Notes: generated by a model not told the origin, from the letters alone. A stretch of 33,569 nucleotides of DNA from Comamonas odontotermitis (GCF_014207855.1 NZ_JACHKZ010000039.1:1-33569); one strand, 5' to 3'; shown: positions 17,879-29,984, numbered from the stretch's first letter. A program made the numbers and translations.

Positions 17879-18077
17879 GGCTGCACAGCATACCGCAGGC
17901 AATTGGGCAATTGTGCACACAACCAACAGCCAGTCGCGCGCATGACAGTGGCTGCAAGGAGGCGTACAAGCCAAGGCGTGGCTTTACACGGCCCTCAGCC
18001 CTTTTTGCCCGATAATTTTTTGCATCCATTCTTTGTTCCATGAACAGGCGCCCTGCGCGCCGCCAACCGAGACCAGC

Positions 18078-18776
18078 ATGAGCCACTACGTCATTCCCGC
18101 GCCTCAGCAAGCCAGTGTGCCCGTTCACGGCAGCAGCGACCTGTTCCCCGTGCACCGCATCTATTGCGTGGGCCGCAATTACGAAGAGCACGCCAAGGAG
18201 ATGGGATTTACCGGCCGTGAAGCGCCATTCTTCTTCATGAAGCCCGCCGACGCCATCGTGCCGGTTGCCGCAGGTACCACAGGCCCAGTGCCCTACCCCA
18301 CACTCACCAGCAACCTGCACCACGAGATCGAGCTGGTGGTGGCCATTGGCAAGGGGGGCAAGAACATCTCGGCTGCCAACGCTGCCCAGCACATCTGGGG
18401 CTACGCCGTGGGCCTGGACATGACCCGCCGCGACCTGCAGGGCGAGATGAAGAAACAGGGTCGCCCCTGGGAGATCGGCAAGGCCTTTGAAGCCAGCGCC
18501 CCCATCGCACCCCTGGTGCCCGCAGCCCAGGCGGGTGATGTGAACAATGCAGACATCTGGCTCCAGGTCAATGGCGCCGAGCGCCAGCGCAGCAACGTGA
18601 GCAAGCTGATCTGGAACATTGCAGAAACCATCGAAGTGCTGTCGCAGGCCTGGGAGCTGCAGGCAGGTGATCTGATCTTCACCGGCACCCCCGAAGGCGT
18701 GGCCGCCGTCGTCAAGGGCGATGTGCTCGAAGGCGGCGTTACCGGCCTGCCATCGCTCAAGATCCAGCTGGGGTAA
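18078..18776 (+). CDS. fumarylacetoacetate hydrolase-family protein (fumarylpyruvate hydrolase-like)
   Basis: A 232-residue single-domain member of the FAH family, metal-dependent enzymes that split C-C bonds of diketo acids. Family elements are VGRNYEEHAKEMG (about 35-47), FFMKPADAIV (about 55-64), the metal-binding segment HHEIELVVAIGKGG (about 80-93), GLDMTRRDLQ, KAFEASAP and DLIFTGTPEGV. The size fits fumarylpyruvate hydrolases and related enzymes better than full fumarylacetoacetase. It is divergent from maiA, supporting an isomerase-then-hydrolase sequence on a ring-cleavage product. ATG 18078 has only a weak ribosome binding site. A clear terminator follows. Confidence 0.85.
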   Translation: MSHYVIPAPQQASVPVHGSSDLFPVHRIYCVGRNYEEHAKEMGFTGREAPFFFMKPADAIVPVAAGTTGPVPYPTLTSNLHHEIELVVAIGKGGKNISAANAAQHIWGYAVGLDMTRRDLQGEMKKQGRPWEIGKAFEASAPIAPLVPAAQAGDVNNADIWLQVNGAERQRSNVSKLIWNIAETIEVLSQAWELQAGDLIFTGTPEGVAAVVKGDVLEGGVTGLPSLKIQLG

Positions 18777-18795
18777 TTGCCGGCATCCGCTCACA

Positions 18796-18820
18796 AGGCC
18801 ACCCTCTGCGGTGGCTTTTT
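18796..18820 (+). terminator. rho-independent terminator after the FAH-family gene
   Basis: GCCACC (18798-18803) pairs with GGTGGC (18810-18815) around CTCTGC, followed directly by TTTTT; adjacent A/G bases on the left extend pairing into the T tract. Confidence 0.85.
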
Positions 18821-18907
18821 ACTGTACTGCATGCGCTCGGCCAACAGGGGGTAGCCATTTTGCAACCACCCGCTGCACAACCCCACCAATAGCGCACAAT
18901 AGCGCCC

Positions 18908-19474
18908 ATGACATCTCGCGCCCCCGTTGATTACTGCCGCCAATGCGGCACCAAGGTAGAGCACCGCATTCCCGACGATGGCGACACCAAGATCCGCGCC
19001 GTCTGCCCCGCCTGCCGCGTCATCCATTATGAAAACCCGCTCAACGTGGTTGGCACGGTGCCTTACCTGAGCGACCGGGTGCTGCTATGCAAGCGCAATA
19101 TAGAGCCGCGCAAGGGCTACTGGACGCTGCCCGCAGGCTTCATGGAGCTGGGCGAAACCACGGGCGCAGGCGCCGCGCGAGAAACCGACGAGGAAGCCGG
19201 TGCAGACATCACCCTGGGGCCGCTGTTCTCCGTCATCAACGTGCCCCATGTCGGCCAGGTGCATCTCTTTTACCTGGCGCAACTCAATAGCAGCGAATTC
19301 AACCCTGGCTGGGAGACGATGGAGGCGCGGCTGTTCACCGAAGCGGAAATCCCATGGGACGACATTGCCTTCCGCACCGTCAAGGTAACCCTGAAGCGCT
19401 ACTTTGAAGACCGCAAGCGGGGCGCGTTTGGCTTCCATGCCGTCGATCTGGAACCGCCAAAGGAAATGCGCTAG
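18908..19474 (+). CDS. Nudix hydrolase with N-terminal zinc ribbon
   Basis: A 188-residue Nudix protein. Cys10, Cys13, Cys33 and Cys36 (CRQC...CPAC) form a zinc ribbon. The Nudix box runs from Gly77 to Ala99 (G-x5-E83-x7-RE-x2-EE-x-G), with LPAGFMELGE at its start, so the catalytic Mg-binding glutamates are present. Zinc-ribbon Nudix proteins of this size usually hydrolyse nucleotide sugars or dinucleotides such as ADP-ribose or NADH; the exact substrate is not evident. The ATG lacks a strong ribosome binding site. The FAH terminator separates it from the upstream gene. Confidence 0.88.
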   Translation: MTSRAPVDYCRQCGTKVEHRIPDDGDTKIRAVCPACRVIHYENPLNVVGTVPYLSDRVLLCKRNIEPRKGYWTLPAGFMELGETTGAGAARETDEEAGADITLGPLFSVINVPHVGQVHLFYLAQLNSSEFNPGWETMEARLFTEAEIPWDDIAFRTVKVTLKRYFEDRKRGAFGFHAVDLEPPKEMR

Positions 19475-19541
19475 CAGCACCGGCAGGTTAGCAGCCCCCG
19501 CGCCAGACACCATGCATCAGAATCTCGAAGGAATACCGTCC

Positions 19542-20078
19542 ATGCCTCTGTCCCCATCCCGCCGCCAATTTGTCCGCACCGCTGCCTCGAGCCTTGCGCT
19601 GGTGGGCCTCTATGCAGGCGTTCTGCCAGCCAGCCATGCCGCCAAGCTGGTTGACATGGCCCAGGCCATGGTCGAAAAATACAAGCTCGGACACACCCTG
19701 CCCAAAGTGGCCTTGCAGTTGGCGGCCAAATCACCCGATTACCAGATGCTGGTCGACAAGATGGGCGCGCAACAGGCCCAGCAGCAGCTGATGGCTGCTG
19801 CCCGCCAGGTGGTGCCGCAATACCAGAAACAATGGGATGCACAGTTGGCCAATGCCTATGCGCAGACCTTCAGCGAGCCCCAGCTCAAATCCTTGCTGGA
19901 GTTGGGCCCCCAATCCCCGCATGCGCAACTGATGCAAAGCAAGCAGGCCGAGATCAACCAGCAGATGCAGAAAAGCAGCTCAGGCATGCTGCGCGAAATG
20001 CTGGGCAAGCTGTTTGCCGCCGCCCAGCAACCCGCCGCCAAACCGGCAGACAAGGCACCGGAAAAGGCCAAAAAGTAA
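19542..20078 (+). CDS. Tat-exported protein of unknown function, DUF2059-like
   Basis: A 178-residue protein with a twin-arginine-like signal (SPSRRQFVRTAASSLALVG, cleavage probably near SHA-AKL at 31-34). The mature part is helical and Gln/Ala-rich. The stretch AYAQTFSEPQLKSLLELG resembles the DUF2059 pattern of exported proteins of unknown role, but the match is partial. The C-terminus is an Ala/Pro/Lys tail. ATG 19542 is chosen because AAGGA lies 9 bases upstream; ATG 19512 has no such site. The next gene starts 12 bases after the stop, so they form a small operon. Confidence 0.7.
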   Translation: MPLSPSRRQFVRTAASSLALVGLYAGVLPASHAAKLVDMAQAMVEKYKLGHTLPKVALQLAAKSPDYQMLVDKMGAQQAQQQLMAAARQVVPQYQKQWDAQLANAYAQTFSEPQLKSLLELGPQSPHAQLMQSKQAEINQQMQKSSSGMLREMLGKLFAAAQQPAAKPADKAPEKAKK

Positions 20079-20090
20079 GCTGCAGACGCC

Positions 20091-20516
20091 ATGACTGTCC
20101 GGCCTCGCTCACTGGCTTTGTCGCTTTTGCTCAGCGGCGCAGCGCTGTGCGCGTCAGCCCAGGAGGCCCAGCCCGCGCTGAAGTTCGCAGACGCCATGGT
20201 CGTTTGCAACGCGCAAGCCCTGTTTCAGCACATGTACGCGCAGGGCAAGCCTCTGCCCGGCGTTCCAAAGGCCGCAGATTACCGGGAACTGGCCTACCAG
20301 GCCGCAGGCAAGGCATATGTGGACGCGCGCCTTGAATCAAACAAGGTGCGTGACGAGGCCATGGAGCAGTTGGAGACGCAACTGAACACCCGACCCTTTG
20401 AGACCTTGACTGAAAAAGAGCGTGATGACCACATGAATGCCACATGGTCAAAGATCATTACCGCCTGCAATGCTGTGGCATCTGCAGGCGTTGATGGAAA
20501 GAAGAAGGCCAGATAG
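20091..20516 (+). CDS. small exported protein of unknown function
   Basis: A 141-residue protein with a Sec signal peptide (basic start, SLALSLLLSGAALCASA, cleavage near ASA-QEA at 22-25). The mature part is helical and charged, with two cysteines (VVCNAQALF and ITACNAV) that could form a disulphide in the periplasm. It starts 12 bases after the upstream exported protein and is probably co-expressed. I do not recognise the family. The stop faces the convergent gene across a strong hairpin. Confidence 0.65.
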   Translation: MTVRPRSLALSLLLSGAALCASAQEAQPALKFADAMVVCNAQALFQHMYAQGKPLPGVPKAADYRELAYQAAGKAYVDARLESNKVRDEAMEQLETQLNTRPFETLTEKERDDHMNATWSKIITACNAVASAGVDGKKKAR

Positions 20517-20572
20517 CGCGCTCACCGCACTGTGATCCCTGGCCCGGCAATCTTCAGCAATTGAGTACATTC

Positions 20573-20606
20573 CCGGACCGATGGCACACGCGGCCATCGG
20601 GCCCGG
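20573..20606. terminator. shared hairpin between convergent genes
   Basis: CCGATGGC (20578-20585) pairs perfectly with GCCATCGG (20593-20600) around a 7-base loop; an outer CCGG/CCGG pair extends the structure to 20573-20606. There is no T tract on either strand, so it is better read as a processing or blocking hairpin for the two convergent transcripts than as a canonical intrinsic terminator. Confidence 0.45.
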
Positions 20607-20987
20607 TCAACATGTTGGGATGCTGGATTTGCGAAAGACTCCGCCCTGGCTGTCATAGCAGTAGTTGGCGTTGCAGTTGGTGATGACGGTGGGCGCATTG
20701 GGCATATTAGGCGCCGCGATGGGCTGCACGGTCTTTGCCGGTGGCTGCAGGAGTTCGGTGTTGGAGCCGCAGGCCGCATTGGCCTTGGCAATGGCCGCAT
20801 TCACCTGATCGCGTTTTTCAGTTTCATTTCTGGCGATGGAGCTGCGTGCGGCGTCCAGATCGCGCTGCGCGAGCCTGCAGTCCTCAGTTCCCTGAAGACC
20901 AGGCTGGGAGCCCTGCGCATAAACCTGCGCATGCACGCTGGCTGCAGCGAGCAACCCGCATGCTGCCAAAAGTTGAACCCGTTTCAT
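20607..20987 (-). CDS. small exported Cys-containing protein of unknown function
   Basis: A 126-residue product with a Sec signal (MKRVQLLAACGLLAAASVHA, cleavage before QVY). The mature protein has a charged helical segment (DCRLAQRDLDAARSSIARNE) and a C-terminal NCNANYCYDSQGGVFRKSS, a Cys/Asp/Gly pattern common in small exported Burkholderiales proteins whose family has no known function. The start at 20987 is set by AAGGAG 7 bases upstream; a longer in-frame extension upstream is rejected. It lies downstream of ligA on the same strand, about 140 bases away. Confidence 0.7.
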   Translation of the reverse strand: MKRVQLLAACGLLAAASVHAQVYAQGSQPGLQGTEDCRLAQRDLDAARSSIARNETEKRDQVNAAIAKANAACGSNTELLQPPAKTVQPIAAPNMPNAPTVITNCNANYCYDSQGGVFRKSSIPTC

Positions 20988-21128
20988 CTGCTCTCCTTGC
21001 GATCTATGCAGGCAGCTGAAGCACCTTGCGCATCGACCTTGAGATGAGACAAGTCCTTTCAAGGCCGATCAAGCCACTCCATGCTGCGCCGCGGCACCCG
21101 GTCATCCAGGCGCATTCCTTGTGTGCCA

Positions 21129-23324
<2,196 letters not shown>

Positions 23325-23338
23325 TCACGCTCGCTACA

Positions 23339-23374
23339 AAAGGATTTCAAACGTAAATCTATCTGAAATCCTTT
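23339..23374 (-). terminator. possible terminator after zipA
   Basis: TGAAATCCTTT and AAAGGATTTCA form an 11-base perfect inverted repeat around 14 bases, about 30 bases after the zipA stop; on the minus strand the right arm runs into CCTTTTG. The stem is AT-rich, so termination is likely partial and ligA may still be read from upstream. Confidence 0.45.
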
Positions 23375-23404
23375 GAAAACAAGCGCCAACAGCTCATTTT
23401 TTTA

Positions 23405-24559
23405 TCAACTGAACAAACGCCGCGCCGCCAGCGAGCCCGCTGCCAGCTCGCGCTCTTCGAGCTGGTCGTACAGGTTCTCCAGATCCTGCGCGATCGGGTC
23501 CACCACCATCACAGGCAGTGGCGTGCCGTTCTGGTCGCAGATGACACCGTCCATCTCCGCGCACAGGGCTTCGGCAGCGGCACGCATCTTGTCAAAAGGC
23601 GCTTCGCTGCGGCTGACATGGGGCACATCCAGGCTCAGCAGCACATCACGCAGCGCGCTCTGGTCTGGATCATCTGCCAGCGCTGCCTGGGCGTCATACG
23701 TCAGCGCCAGAATCGCGGGCATCTGCGCAATGCTGGAAGGCATCACCATGCGGCCAGGGCCAGCAGGCACAAAACCGTGTTTGGCCGCAACCTGTGCCAC
23801 ATAACCGGGGCTCCACGATGCACGCTTGGCGCGCAGCATGAAGGCCAGTTGGGCATCGTGTTCGCTGGCAAAGGCATCCAGTTCGCGGGCACGGGCCACT
23901 TCCTGCAGCATGTCAGGCAGGTCGGGCGATGCGCCAATCGTGTCGGCAAACTGCTGCACCTTGCCGACAAATTCGGAAAACTCGATCTCGTTCATCGGGC
24001 CATGGCGGTTGGCCAGCTGGATTCCGGCCTGAAACCCGGTGTAGCGCTCGCCTGCCTTGGGCAGTTCCCAGGTCTGCGTTGCCTGGTTCATGCCTTCGAT
24101 ATTGAAGGCCTTGTTGCCCGCGCGAAAGCTGCTGGGCATGGCGGCAATGGCCGCGTTGCCCGAAACGATGCCATCGGTAAGAACGGGGGCGATGGCGTCT
24201 GTCAGCGCATCCAGGATCTGCTGGCGATCCCCCAGGTAGGTACCAGGGTTGCCGCTGCGCGCCACGGTGCCCGCAGGAAATGCATCGGCACTGGCGTTTC
24301 CGCCCAGGTTGCCGCCCAGGCGCGGGCCCTGTCCCCCCAGTTGCGCGTCCAGCACCGGATCGCCCGTGGCACCACCCACCTTGCCATCAAAGCCGGGCTC
24401 AAAGCGGGCATCATCCTCGCTCACGGGCGTTGGGCCGCCAGCCTCGTCGGGCTTGGGCTTCTTGGGTTCGTTGCGGCGGGCAGACCAGGTATTGAAGCCG
24501 ACATACAACACCAGAATGACACCAAAGGTGATGACCAGAGCCAGTTGAAAATTACTCAT
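23405..24559 (-). CDS. zipA: ZipA-like cell division protein
   Basis: A 384-residue inner-membrane protein that should tether FtsZ at the division site. One N-terminal membrane segment (LALVITFGVILVLYVGF, about 6-22) is followed by a short basic stretch (SARRNEPKKPKP), a Gly/Pro-rich linker to about residue 110 and a C-terminal globular region where the FtsZ-binding ZipA_C domain is expected (WELPKAGERYTGFQAGIQLA to PFDKMRAAAEALCAEMDG). The sequence is much diverged from E. coli ZipA, as in other betaproteobacteria; identification leans on topology and the smc-zipA-ligA gene order. ATG 24559 lacks a strong ribosome binding site. Confidence 0.82.
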   Translation of the reverse strand: MSNFQLALVITFGVILVLYVGFNTWSARRNEPKKPKPDEAGGPTPVSEDDARFEPGFDGKVGGATGDPVLDAQLGGQGPRLGGNLGGNASADAFPAGTVARSGNPGTYLGDRQQILDALTDAIAPVLTDGIVSGNAAIAAMPSSFRAGNKAFNIEGMNQATQTWELPKAGERYTGFQAGIQLANRHGPMNEIEFSEFVGKVQQFADTIGASPDLPDMLQEVARARELDAFASEHDAQLAFMLRAKRASWSPGYVAQVAAKHGFVPAGPGRMVMPSSIAQMPAILALTYDAQAALADDPDQSALRDVLLSLDVPHVSRSEAPFDKMRAAAEALCAEMDGVICDQNGTPLPVMVVDPIAQDLENLYDQLEERELAAGSLAARRLFS

Positions 24560-24668
24560 ACGATTTCGTTCTAAATATCCTGGGACCGACGCAAACAGCA
24601 GGGCACAACAGGCGTTGCATTGCGAAAAGCATTCTGCCCGATGCGTGCGCGCGCCAGCCGCTTATCCA

Positions 24669-27600
24669 TCAGGCCGATTCAGCCATCGACAGCGCGGATT
24701 CCATATCCACGGCCACGATGCGCGAAACGCCCTGCTCCTGCATTGTTACACCAATGAGTTGCTGCGCAATCTCCATGGCAATCTTGTTGTGACTGATGAA
24801 GAGGAACTGGGTTCCCCGGCTCATGCTGGCCACCAGCTTGGCATAGCGTTCAGTATTGGCATCGTCCAGCGGTGCATCCACCTCGTCCAGCAGGCAGAAC
24901 GGTGCGGGATTGAGCTGGAAGATCGCAAACACGAGCGCAATCGCCGTAAGCGCCTTCTCACCCCCCGACAGCAGGTGAATGGTCTGGTTCTTCTTGCCCG
25001 GTGGCTGCGCCATCACCTGTACGCCAGAATCAAGAATCTCGTCACCCGTGATGATGAGCTTGGCCTGGCCGCCGCCAAACAACTCGGGGAACATGCGGCC
25101 AAAGTGCTGGTTCACTGTGTCGAACGTGCCAGAGAGCAATTGCCGCGTCTCGGCGTCAATCTTCTTGATCGCGTCCTCCAGGGTCGTCATCGCCTCGGTC
25201 AAGTCCTTCATCTGCGAATCAAGGAAGGTCTTGCGCTCACGGGCATGGTTCAGTTCATCCAGCGCCGCCAGGTTGACCGCACCCAGCGCGTCGATTTCGC
25301 GGTGCAGGCGGTCAATCTCGCTTTGCAGGCCCGTGAGGCGCACATTGCCTTCCTGGATGGATGCGGCCAATGCCTCCATGTCGGCCTGCGCATCGCTCAG
25401 CAAGGTGGTGTACTGCTCCAGGCCCAGTTGCGCAGCCTGCTCTTTCAGCTTGAATTCGGTGATGCGGTCGCGCAGCGGCTGCAGCTCGCGCTCGAACTGC
25501 TGGCGGCGCTCGTCGCTGCCACGCAGGCGGGCGGTCAGATCGTCATACTCGCTGCGGCGCGCAGCCAGTTCCTTTTCGCGCTCCATTTTCAGGTTCAGCG
25601 CGTCCTGCAAACCACCCTGGGCGGCTGCGTCGTTCAGGCGCCCCTGCTCTTCTTGGGCGCGCACCTGTTCATCGGCAAGGGCCTTGGCCTGCTGCATGGC
25701 CGTTTCCATGGTGCGGCCCAGCTCGGCCCGGCGGGCGTCCATGCTGCGCTGGCCGAACACGGCTTCCTGCGCCTGGCGCTCCAGCGCTCGCAGCTGTTCA
25801 CGGGCACCGGTGAGCTTGCGTTCGGACTCGTACACCTGCTCGTCGAGCTGCGCGTGGCGCTCCTGGCTGTCGGCCAGCTGCATGTCCAACTCTTCAAAGC
25901 GGGCCTCGGCGGCAACGCGGCGCTCCTGTATTTCTTCGAGCTGGATCGTCACTTCCGACAGATCGGCATCCAACTGTGCCGTGCGGGCCCGCGCCTGCTC
26001 TGCCAACTGGGTCTGGCGCAGGGTCTCCACCTGCAGCTCGTGGGCACGGTTGCGGGTTTCGGCCGCATCGTTGCGGGCCGTCACCAGGCGCTGCGATGCA
26101 TCGGCATACGCGGATTCGGCACGCACCAGCGCGTTGCGCGCTTCCTCGCCGATCAGCGACTGTGCACGCAGCTCCTTTTCCAGGTGCTCAATCTCCTGGG
26201 CCCGCGCCAGCATGCCCGATTGCTCGGAATCCTGTGCGTAAAAGCTCACGCTGTGGCTGCTGACGGCGTGACCCGTGGGTACAAAAATGGTTTCACCGGC
26301 CTTGAGGCGGGGGCGCTGCGCCAGCGCTTCGTCAAGGGTTGGCGCCGTGTAGCACCCGCACAGCCAATCGGCCAGCACGGCGCGCAGGCCTGCATCATGC
26401 ACGCGCAGTAGGTCGGCCAGCTGGGCCATCTGCCCTTGCGGCGCGGCGCCGGGAGCCTGCGGCAGGCTGTAGAACGCCAGGCGCGCAGGCGGCGCATCCT
26501 GCGCGCCTGCGCCCAGAAAACCGCGCACCATGTCGAGGCGGCTCACCTCCAGGGATGACAGGCGCTCGCGCAGCGCCGCTTCCAGCGCGTTTTCCCAGCC
26601 GGGCTCAATCTGGATGCGGCTCCACAGGCCCTGCAATCCGTCCAGGCCATGCTTGGCCAGCCAGGGCTGCAGCTTGCCGTCGGTCTTCACCTTTTCCTGC
26701 AGCGCCTTGAGGGCATCCAGGCGCGCGGCCAGTTCGGCCTGGCGGGCGCCTTCGCTGTTGACCTGCTGCTGCTTCTCGCGGCGGGCCTCGTCGAGCTGGG
26801 GCACGCTGTCCTGCAGCTCCAGCAGGCGCGCCTCGGCAATTTCGGCGGCCTCGGCAGCCTCGTCGTTCTGCTGCTTCAGGTTGGTAAGGCGTGCCTCGTC
26901 GGGCGCAGCCATGGCGTTGCGGTCGGTACGCAGGCGTTCGCTGCGCACTTCCAGGCCTCGGCTTTGTTCGTTCAGGCTACGCTGCTCGGCAGCCAGCACC
27001 TGAATCTGCTGCTGCACCTGGGTGACGGCGCCGCGCTGCTCATTGGCGCGCTGCTGCGCCTGGCGGTGCGCGTCTTCCATGTCGGGCAGCTGCTGGCTCT
27101 GCTCTTCGAGCTGGGCGGCCAGCATTTCGGCCTTTTCCTCGGCGTCCATGCCCTGGCCGGTCAGGGTTTCGAGCTCGGCTTCGGATTCTTCCTTGCGCAC
27201 CATCCACATGGCGATCTGCTCGGCCAGTTGCACCAGGCGGTTTTCCACGCGCTGGCGGCCTTCCACCACGTAGCGGATTTCGGCCTCCAGCCGGCCCACC
27301 TCGGCGGTTGCCTCGTACAGCTTGCCCTGGGCCTGGTTGACGGTATCGCCCGCCGCATAGTGGGCCTGGCGGATCGATTCCAGATCGGCCTCGACGTGGC
27401 GCAGATCGGCCATGCGCGATTCCAGGTCGTTGACGGCCTTGAGCCCTTCGATCCGCACCTTTTCCTGGTCTTCAGCCGCATCGCTGCGCTTGAGGAACCA
27501 CAGCTGCTGCTGCTTGAGGGTAGCGCTGGCGTTGAGCGCGTTGTACTTGGCGGCCACCTCGGCCTGCTTTTCGAGCTTTTCGAGGTTGTTGTTGAGCTCA

Positions 27601-28196
27601 CGCAGAATGTCTTCGACGCGGGTCAGGTTCTCGCGCGTGTCGTTGAGGCGGTTTTCAGTCTCGCGGCGACGCTCCTTGTACTTGGAGACCCCGGCGGCTT
27701 CTTCGAGGAACAGGCGCAGCTCTTCCGGGCGTGATTCGATGATGCGGCTGATCGTGCCCTGGCCGATGATGGCATAGGCGCGCGGGCCCAGGCCGGTGCC
27801 GAGGAACACATCCTGCACATCGCGCCGACGCACCGGCATGTTGTTGATGAAATAGCTGCTGGTGCCGTCGCGCGTGAGCACGCGCTTGACGGCGATTTCG
27901 GTGAACTGGCTCCACTGCCCGCCTGCGCGGTGATCGCTGTTGTCGAACACCAGTTCCACGCTGGAGCGGCTGGCTGGCTTGCGGTGGTTGGTGCCATTGA
28001 AGATCACGTCCTGCATCGACTCGCCGCGCAGCTCGCTCGCCTTGGATTCGCCCAACACCCAGCGCACCGCATCCATGATGTTGGACTTGCCGCAGCCGTT
28101 GGGCCCCACCACGCCCACCAGTTGGCCAGGGAGCATGAAATTGGTCGGCTCCGCAAACGATTTGAAGCCAGCAAGCTTGATGGAATTGAGACGCAC
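24669..28196 (-). CDS. smc: chromosome segregation ATPase SMC
   Basis: A 1175-residue SMC protein, the core of a condensin-like complex that compacts and segregates the chromosome. The Walker A motif is GPNGCGKS (31-38). Long coiled coils (about 170-500 and 660-1000) flank the hinge (about 500-650). The ABC signature LSGGE is at 1076-1080 and Walker B/D-loop DEVDAPLDD at 1104-1112. Length is typical. The start codon is GTG (CAC at 28194-28196), giving the family N-terminus RLNSIKLAGFKSF; the ribosome binding site is weak. First gene of the smc-zipA-ligA cluster, divergent from selO. The partner genes scpA and scpB are not in the window. Confidence 0.96.
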   Translation of the reverse strand: MRLNSIKLAGFKSFAEPTNFMLPGQLVGVVGPNGCGKSNIMDAVRWVLGESKASELRGESMQDVIFNGTNHRKPASRSSVELVFDNSDHRAGGQWSQFTEIAVKRVLTRDGTSSYFINNMPVRRRDVQDVFLGTGLGPRAYAIIGQGTISRIIESRPEELRLFLEEAAGVSKYKERRRETENRLNDTRENLTRVEDILRELNNNLEKLEKQAEVAAKYNALNASATLKQQQLWFLKRSDAAEDQEKVRIEGLKAVNDLESRMADLRHVEADLESIRQAHYAAGDTVNQAQGKLYEATAEVGRLEAEIRYVVEGRQRVENRLVQLAEQIAMWMVRKEESEAELETLTGQGMDAEEKAEMLAAQLEEQSQQLPDMEDAHRQAQQRANEQRGAVTQVQQQIQVLAAEQRSLNEQSRGLEVRSERLRTDRNAMAAPDEARLTNLKQQNDEAAEAAEIAEARLLELQDSVPQLDEARREKQQQVNSEGARQAELAARLDALKALQEKVKTDGKLQPWLAKHGLDGLQGLWSRIQIEPGWENALEAALRERLSSLEVSRLDMVRGFLGAGAQDAPPARLAFYSLPQAPGAAPQGQMAQLADLLRVHDAGLRAVLADWLCGCYTAPTLDEALAQRPRLKAGETIFVPTGHAVSSHSVSFYAQDSEQSGMLARAQEIEHLEKELRAQSLIGEEARNALVRAESAYADASQRLVTARNDAAETRNRAHELQVETLRQTQLAEQARARTAQLDADLSEVTIQLEEIQERRVAAEARFEELDMQLADSQERHAQLDEQVYESERKLTGAREQLRALERQAQEAVFGQRSMDARRAELGRTMETAMQQAKALADEQVRAQEEQGRLNDAAAQGGLQDALNLKMEREKELAARRSEYDDLTARLRGSDERRQQFERELQPLRDRITEFKLKEQAAQLGLEQYTTLLSDAQADMEALAASIQEGNVRLTGLQSEIDRLHREIDALGAVNLAALDELNHARERKTFLDSQMKDLTEAMTTLEDAIKKIDAETRQLLSGTFDTVNQHFGRMFPELFGGGQAKLIITGDEILDSGVQVMAQPPGKKNQTIHLLSGGEKALTAIALVFAIFQLNPAPFCLLDEVDAPLDDANTERYAKLVASMSRGTQFLFISHNKIAMEIAQQLIGVTMQEQGVSRIVAVDMESALSMAESA

Positions 28197-28451
28197 GGTG
28201 CTTTTTTACTTTTCTTGGTCGGGATCGATGGCGTGGAACAAACAATGAATGGCAGGCCGACATAATACCGTGCAAGCCCTGCCCGCTACGGCCAAAAGCG
28301 CCCATCCCAGGCGATTTGCCTGCACAGCAGGCCGCATCGGCGTTGAAATCTTGCGACATCGCAGCAAGATTGCGCTCGCAACAAACTTTCCTTCAGCGCT
28401 GACAATAAACACAGCCGCACACAGGGCAAAGCCTGGGCGGACAATGCTTGC

Positions 28452-29984
28452 ATGGATTCCACCCTGTCCAACACCTCTTCCCCCCATATGGCCGAAGCCT
28501 CGGCCGCCTTGCAGACCGGCGCACGCTGGATCAACGGCTTTGCCCAGTTGCCGCCCGCTTTCTACACCCGCCTGCAGCCCACGCCGATGCCGCAGCTGGC
28601 CTTGAATGCGGGCAACGGCCCCCTGGCCAGCGCCATGGGCTTTGACAGCGACTGGCTGCAGACCGAAGCTGCCGCCCAGGTGCTGGGCGGCAATGCCCTG
28701 CTGCCCGGCATGGACGCCATGGCCACCGTCTACAGCGGCCACCAGTTTGGCCAATGGGCCGGGCAGTTGGGCGATGGCCGTGCGATCCTGCTGGGAGAAC
28801 TGGCGGCGCCAGGCGGGGGCACCAGCGAGCAAGGGCTGGAGCTACAGCTCAAGGGTGCAGGCATGACGCCATACTCGCGTATGGGCGACGGCCGCGCGGT
28901 GCTGCGCTCATCCATCCGCGAATACCTGTGCAGCGAAGCCATGCATGCGCTGGGCATTCCCACCACGCGGGCGCTGTCACTGGTCACCTCACCGCAGCCG
29001 GTGTACCGCGAGACGGTGGAAACCGCTGCCGTGGTGGCCCGCGTAGCGCCCAGCTTTGTGCGCTTTGGCCACTTCGAACACTTTGCGGCACGCGACCAGC
29101 TGGACAAGCTGCGCACCCTGGCCGATTACGTGGTACAGCGCTACTTTGCCAGCGCCGCCCACCACGCAAGCGGCACGCCGGAGCGCTATGCGGCCCTGCT
29201 GGGCGATGTTGCCGAGCGCACCGCCCGCATGGTGGCCCAGTGGCAGGCCGTGGGCTTTTGCCATGGGGTGATGAACACCGACAATATGAGCATTCTGGGC
29301 CTGACCATCGACTACGGCCCCTTCCAGTTTCTGGACCATTACGATGCAGGCCACATCTGCAACCACAGCGACAGCAGCGGCCGCTATGCCTTTTCGCGCC
29401 AGCCGCAGATTGCCTACTGGAACCTCTACTGCCTGGGCCAGGCGCTGCTTCCCTTGATCGACGACGAAGCCCAGACCATCGCCGCCATTGATGCCTATAA
29501 GCCCGCACTGGAGAGCGCCATGCTCGCCGCCATGGCCGCCAAGCTGGGGCTGCCGGGCGAAGCGGCCCGCATTGCCGACCTGGCCAACCCGCTGCTCACC
29601 CTGATGCAGCAGCACCGGGTGGACTACACCCTCTTCTGGCGCGAATTGTCGCAAGCGGTAAAAAATGACCGCCTGCCTGCCCTTGCCCACTGGTTTGCAG
29701 GCGATGCGGCTTTTGACACCTGGCTGCTACAGTATCAGGAGCCTCTGGCGCGCGCTGATATTGCACAGGCGGCTGATTTGATGCTCAGAACCAACCCCCA
29801 ATACGTGCTGCGCAACCACCTGGGCCAACAGGCCATCGAGGCCGCGCAGCGCGGGGACTGGGTGCCCTTTGCACGCTTGCAAAGCGTGCTGGCAGCGCCA
29901 TATCAGGAACATGCGGGCTGCGAAGACCTGGCAGCCCTCCCGCCCGACTGGGCCCAACACATTGCCATCAGTTGTTCATCATGA
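28452..29984 (+). CDS. selO: SelO protein adenylyltransferase (YdiU)
   Basis: A 510-residue member of the SelO/YdiU pseudokinase family, which transfers AMP to Ser/Thr/Tyr of target proteins and is linked to redox control. Diagnostic stretches are [18 protein letters not shown] (about 96-113), [18 protein letters not shown] (about 133-150), [18 protein letters not shown] and the active region [15 protein letters not shown] (about 272-286). It ends in ISCSS, with Cys where the animal enzyme has selenocysteine. ATG 28452 has no good ribosome binding site; an internal Met at residue 13 is an alternative. The stop overlaps the msrB start by four bases (ATGA). Confidence 0.93.
   Translation: MDSTLSNTSSPHMAEASAALQTGARWINGFAQLPPAFYTRLQPTPMPQLALNAGNGPLASAMGFDSDWLQTEAAAQVLGGNALLPGMDAMATVYSGHQFGQWAGQLGDGRAILLGELAAPGGGTSEQGLELQLKGAGMTPYSRMGDGRAVLRSSIREYLCSEAMHALGIPTTRALSLVTSPQPVYRETVETAAVVARVAPSFVRFGHFEHFAARDQLDKLRTLADYVVQRYFASAAHHASGTPERYAALLGDVAERTARMVAQWQAVGFCHGVMNTDNMSILGLTIDYGPFQFLDHYDAGHICNHSDSSGRYAFSRQPQIAYWNLYCLGQALLPLIDDEAQTIAAIDAYKPALESAMLAAMAAKLGLPGEAARIADLANPLLTLMQQHRVDYTLFWRELSQAVKNDRLPALAHWFAGDAAFDTWLLQYQEPLARADIAQAADLMLRTNPQYVLRNHLGQQAIEAAQRGDWVPFARLQSVLAAPYQEHAGCEDLAALPPDWAQHIAISCSS

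Noticed and set aside
24615..26411. 598-residue open frame opposite smc
   Set aside because: Antisense shadow of smc; Leu/Gln/His-rich reading typical of the complement of coiled-coil codons.
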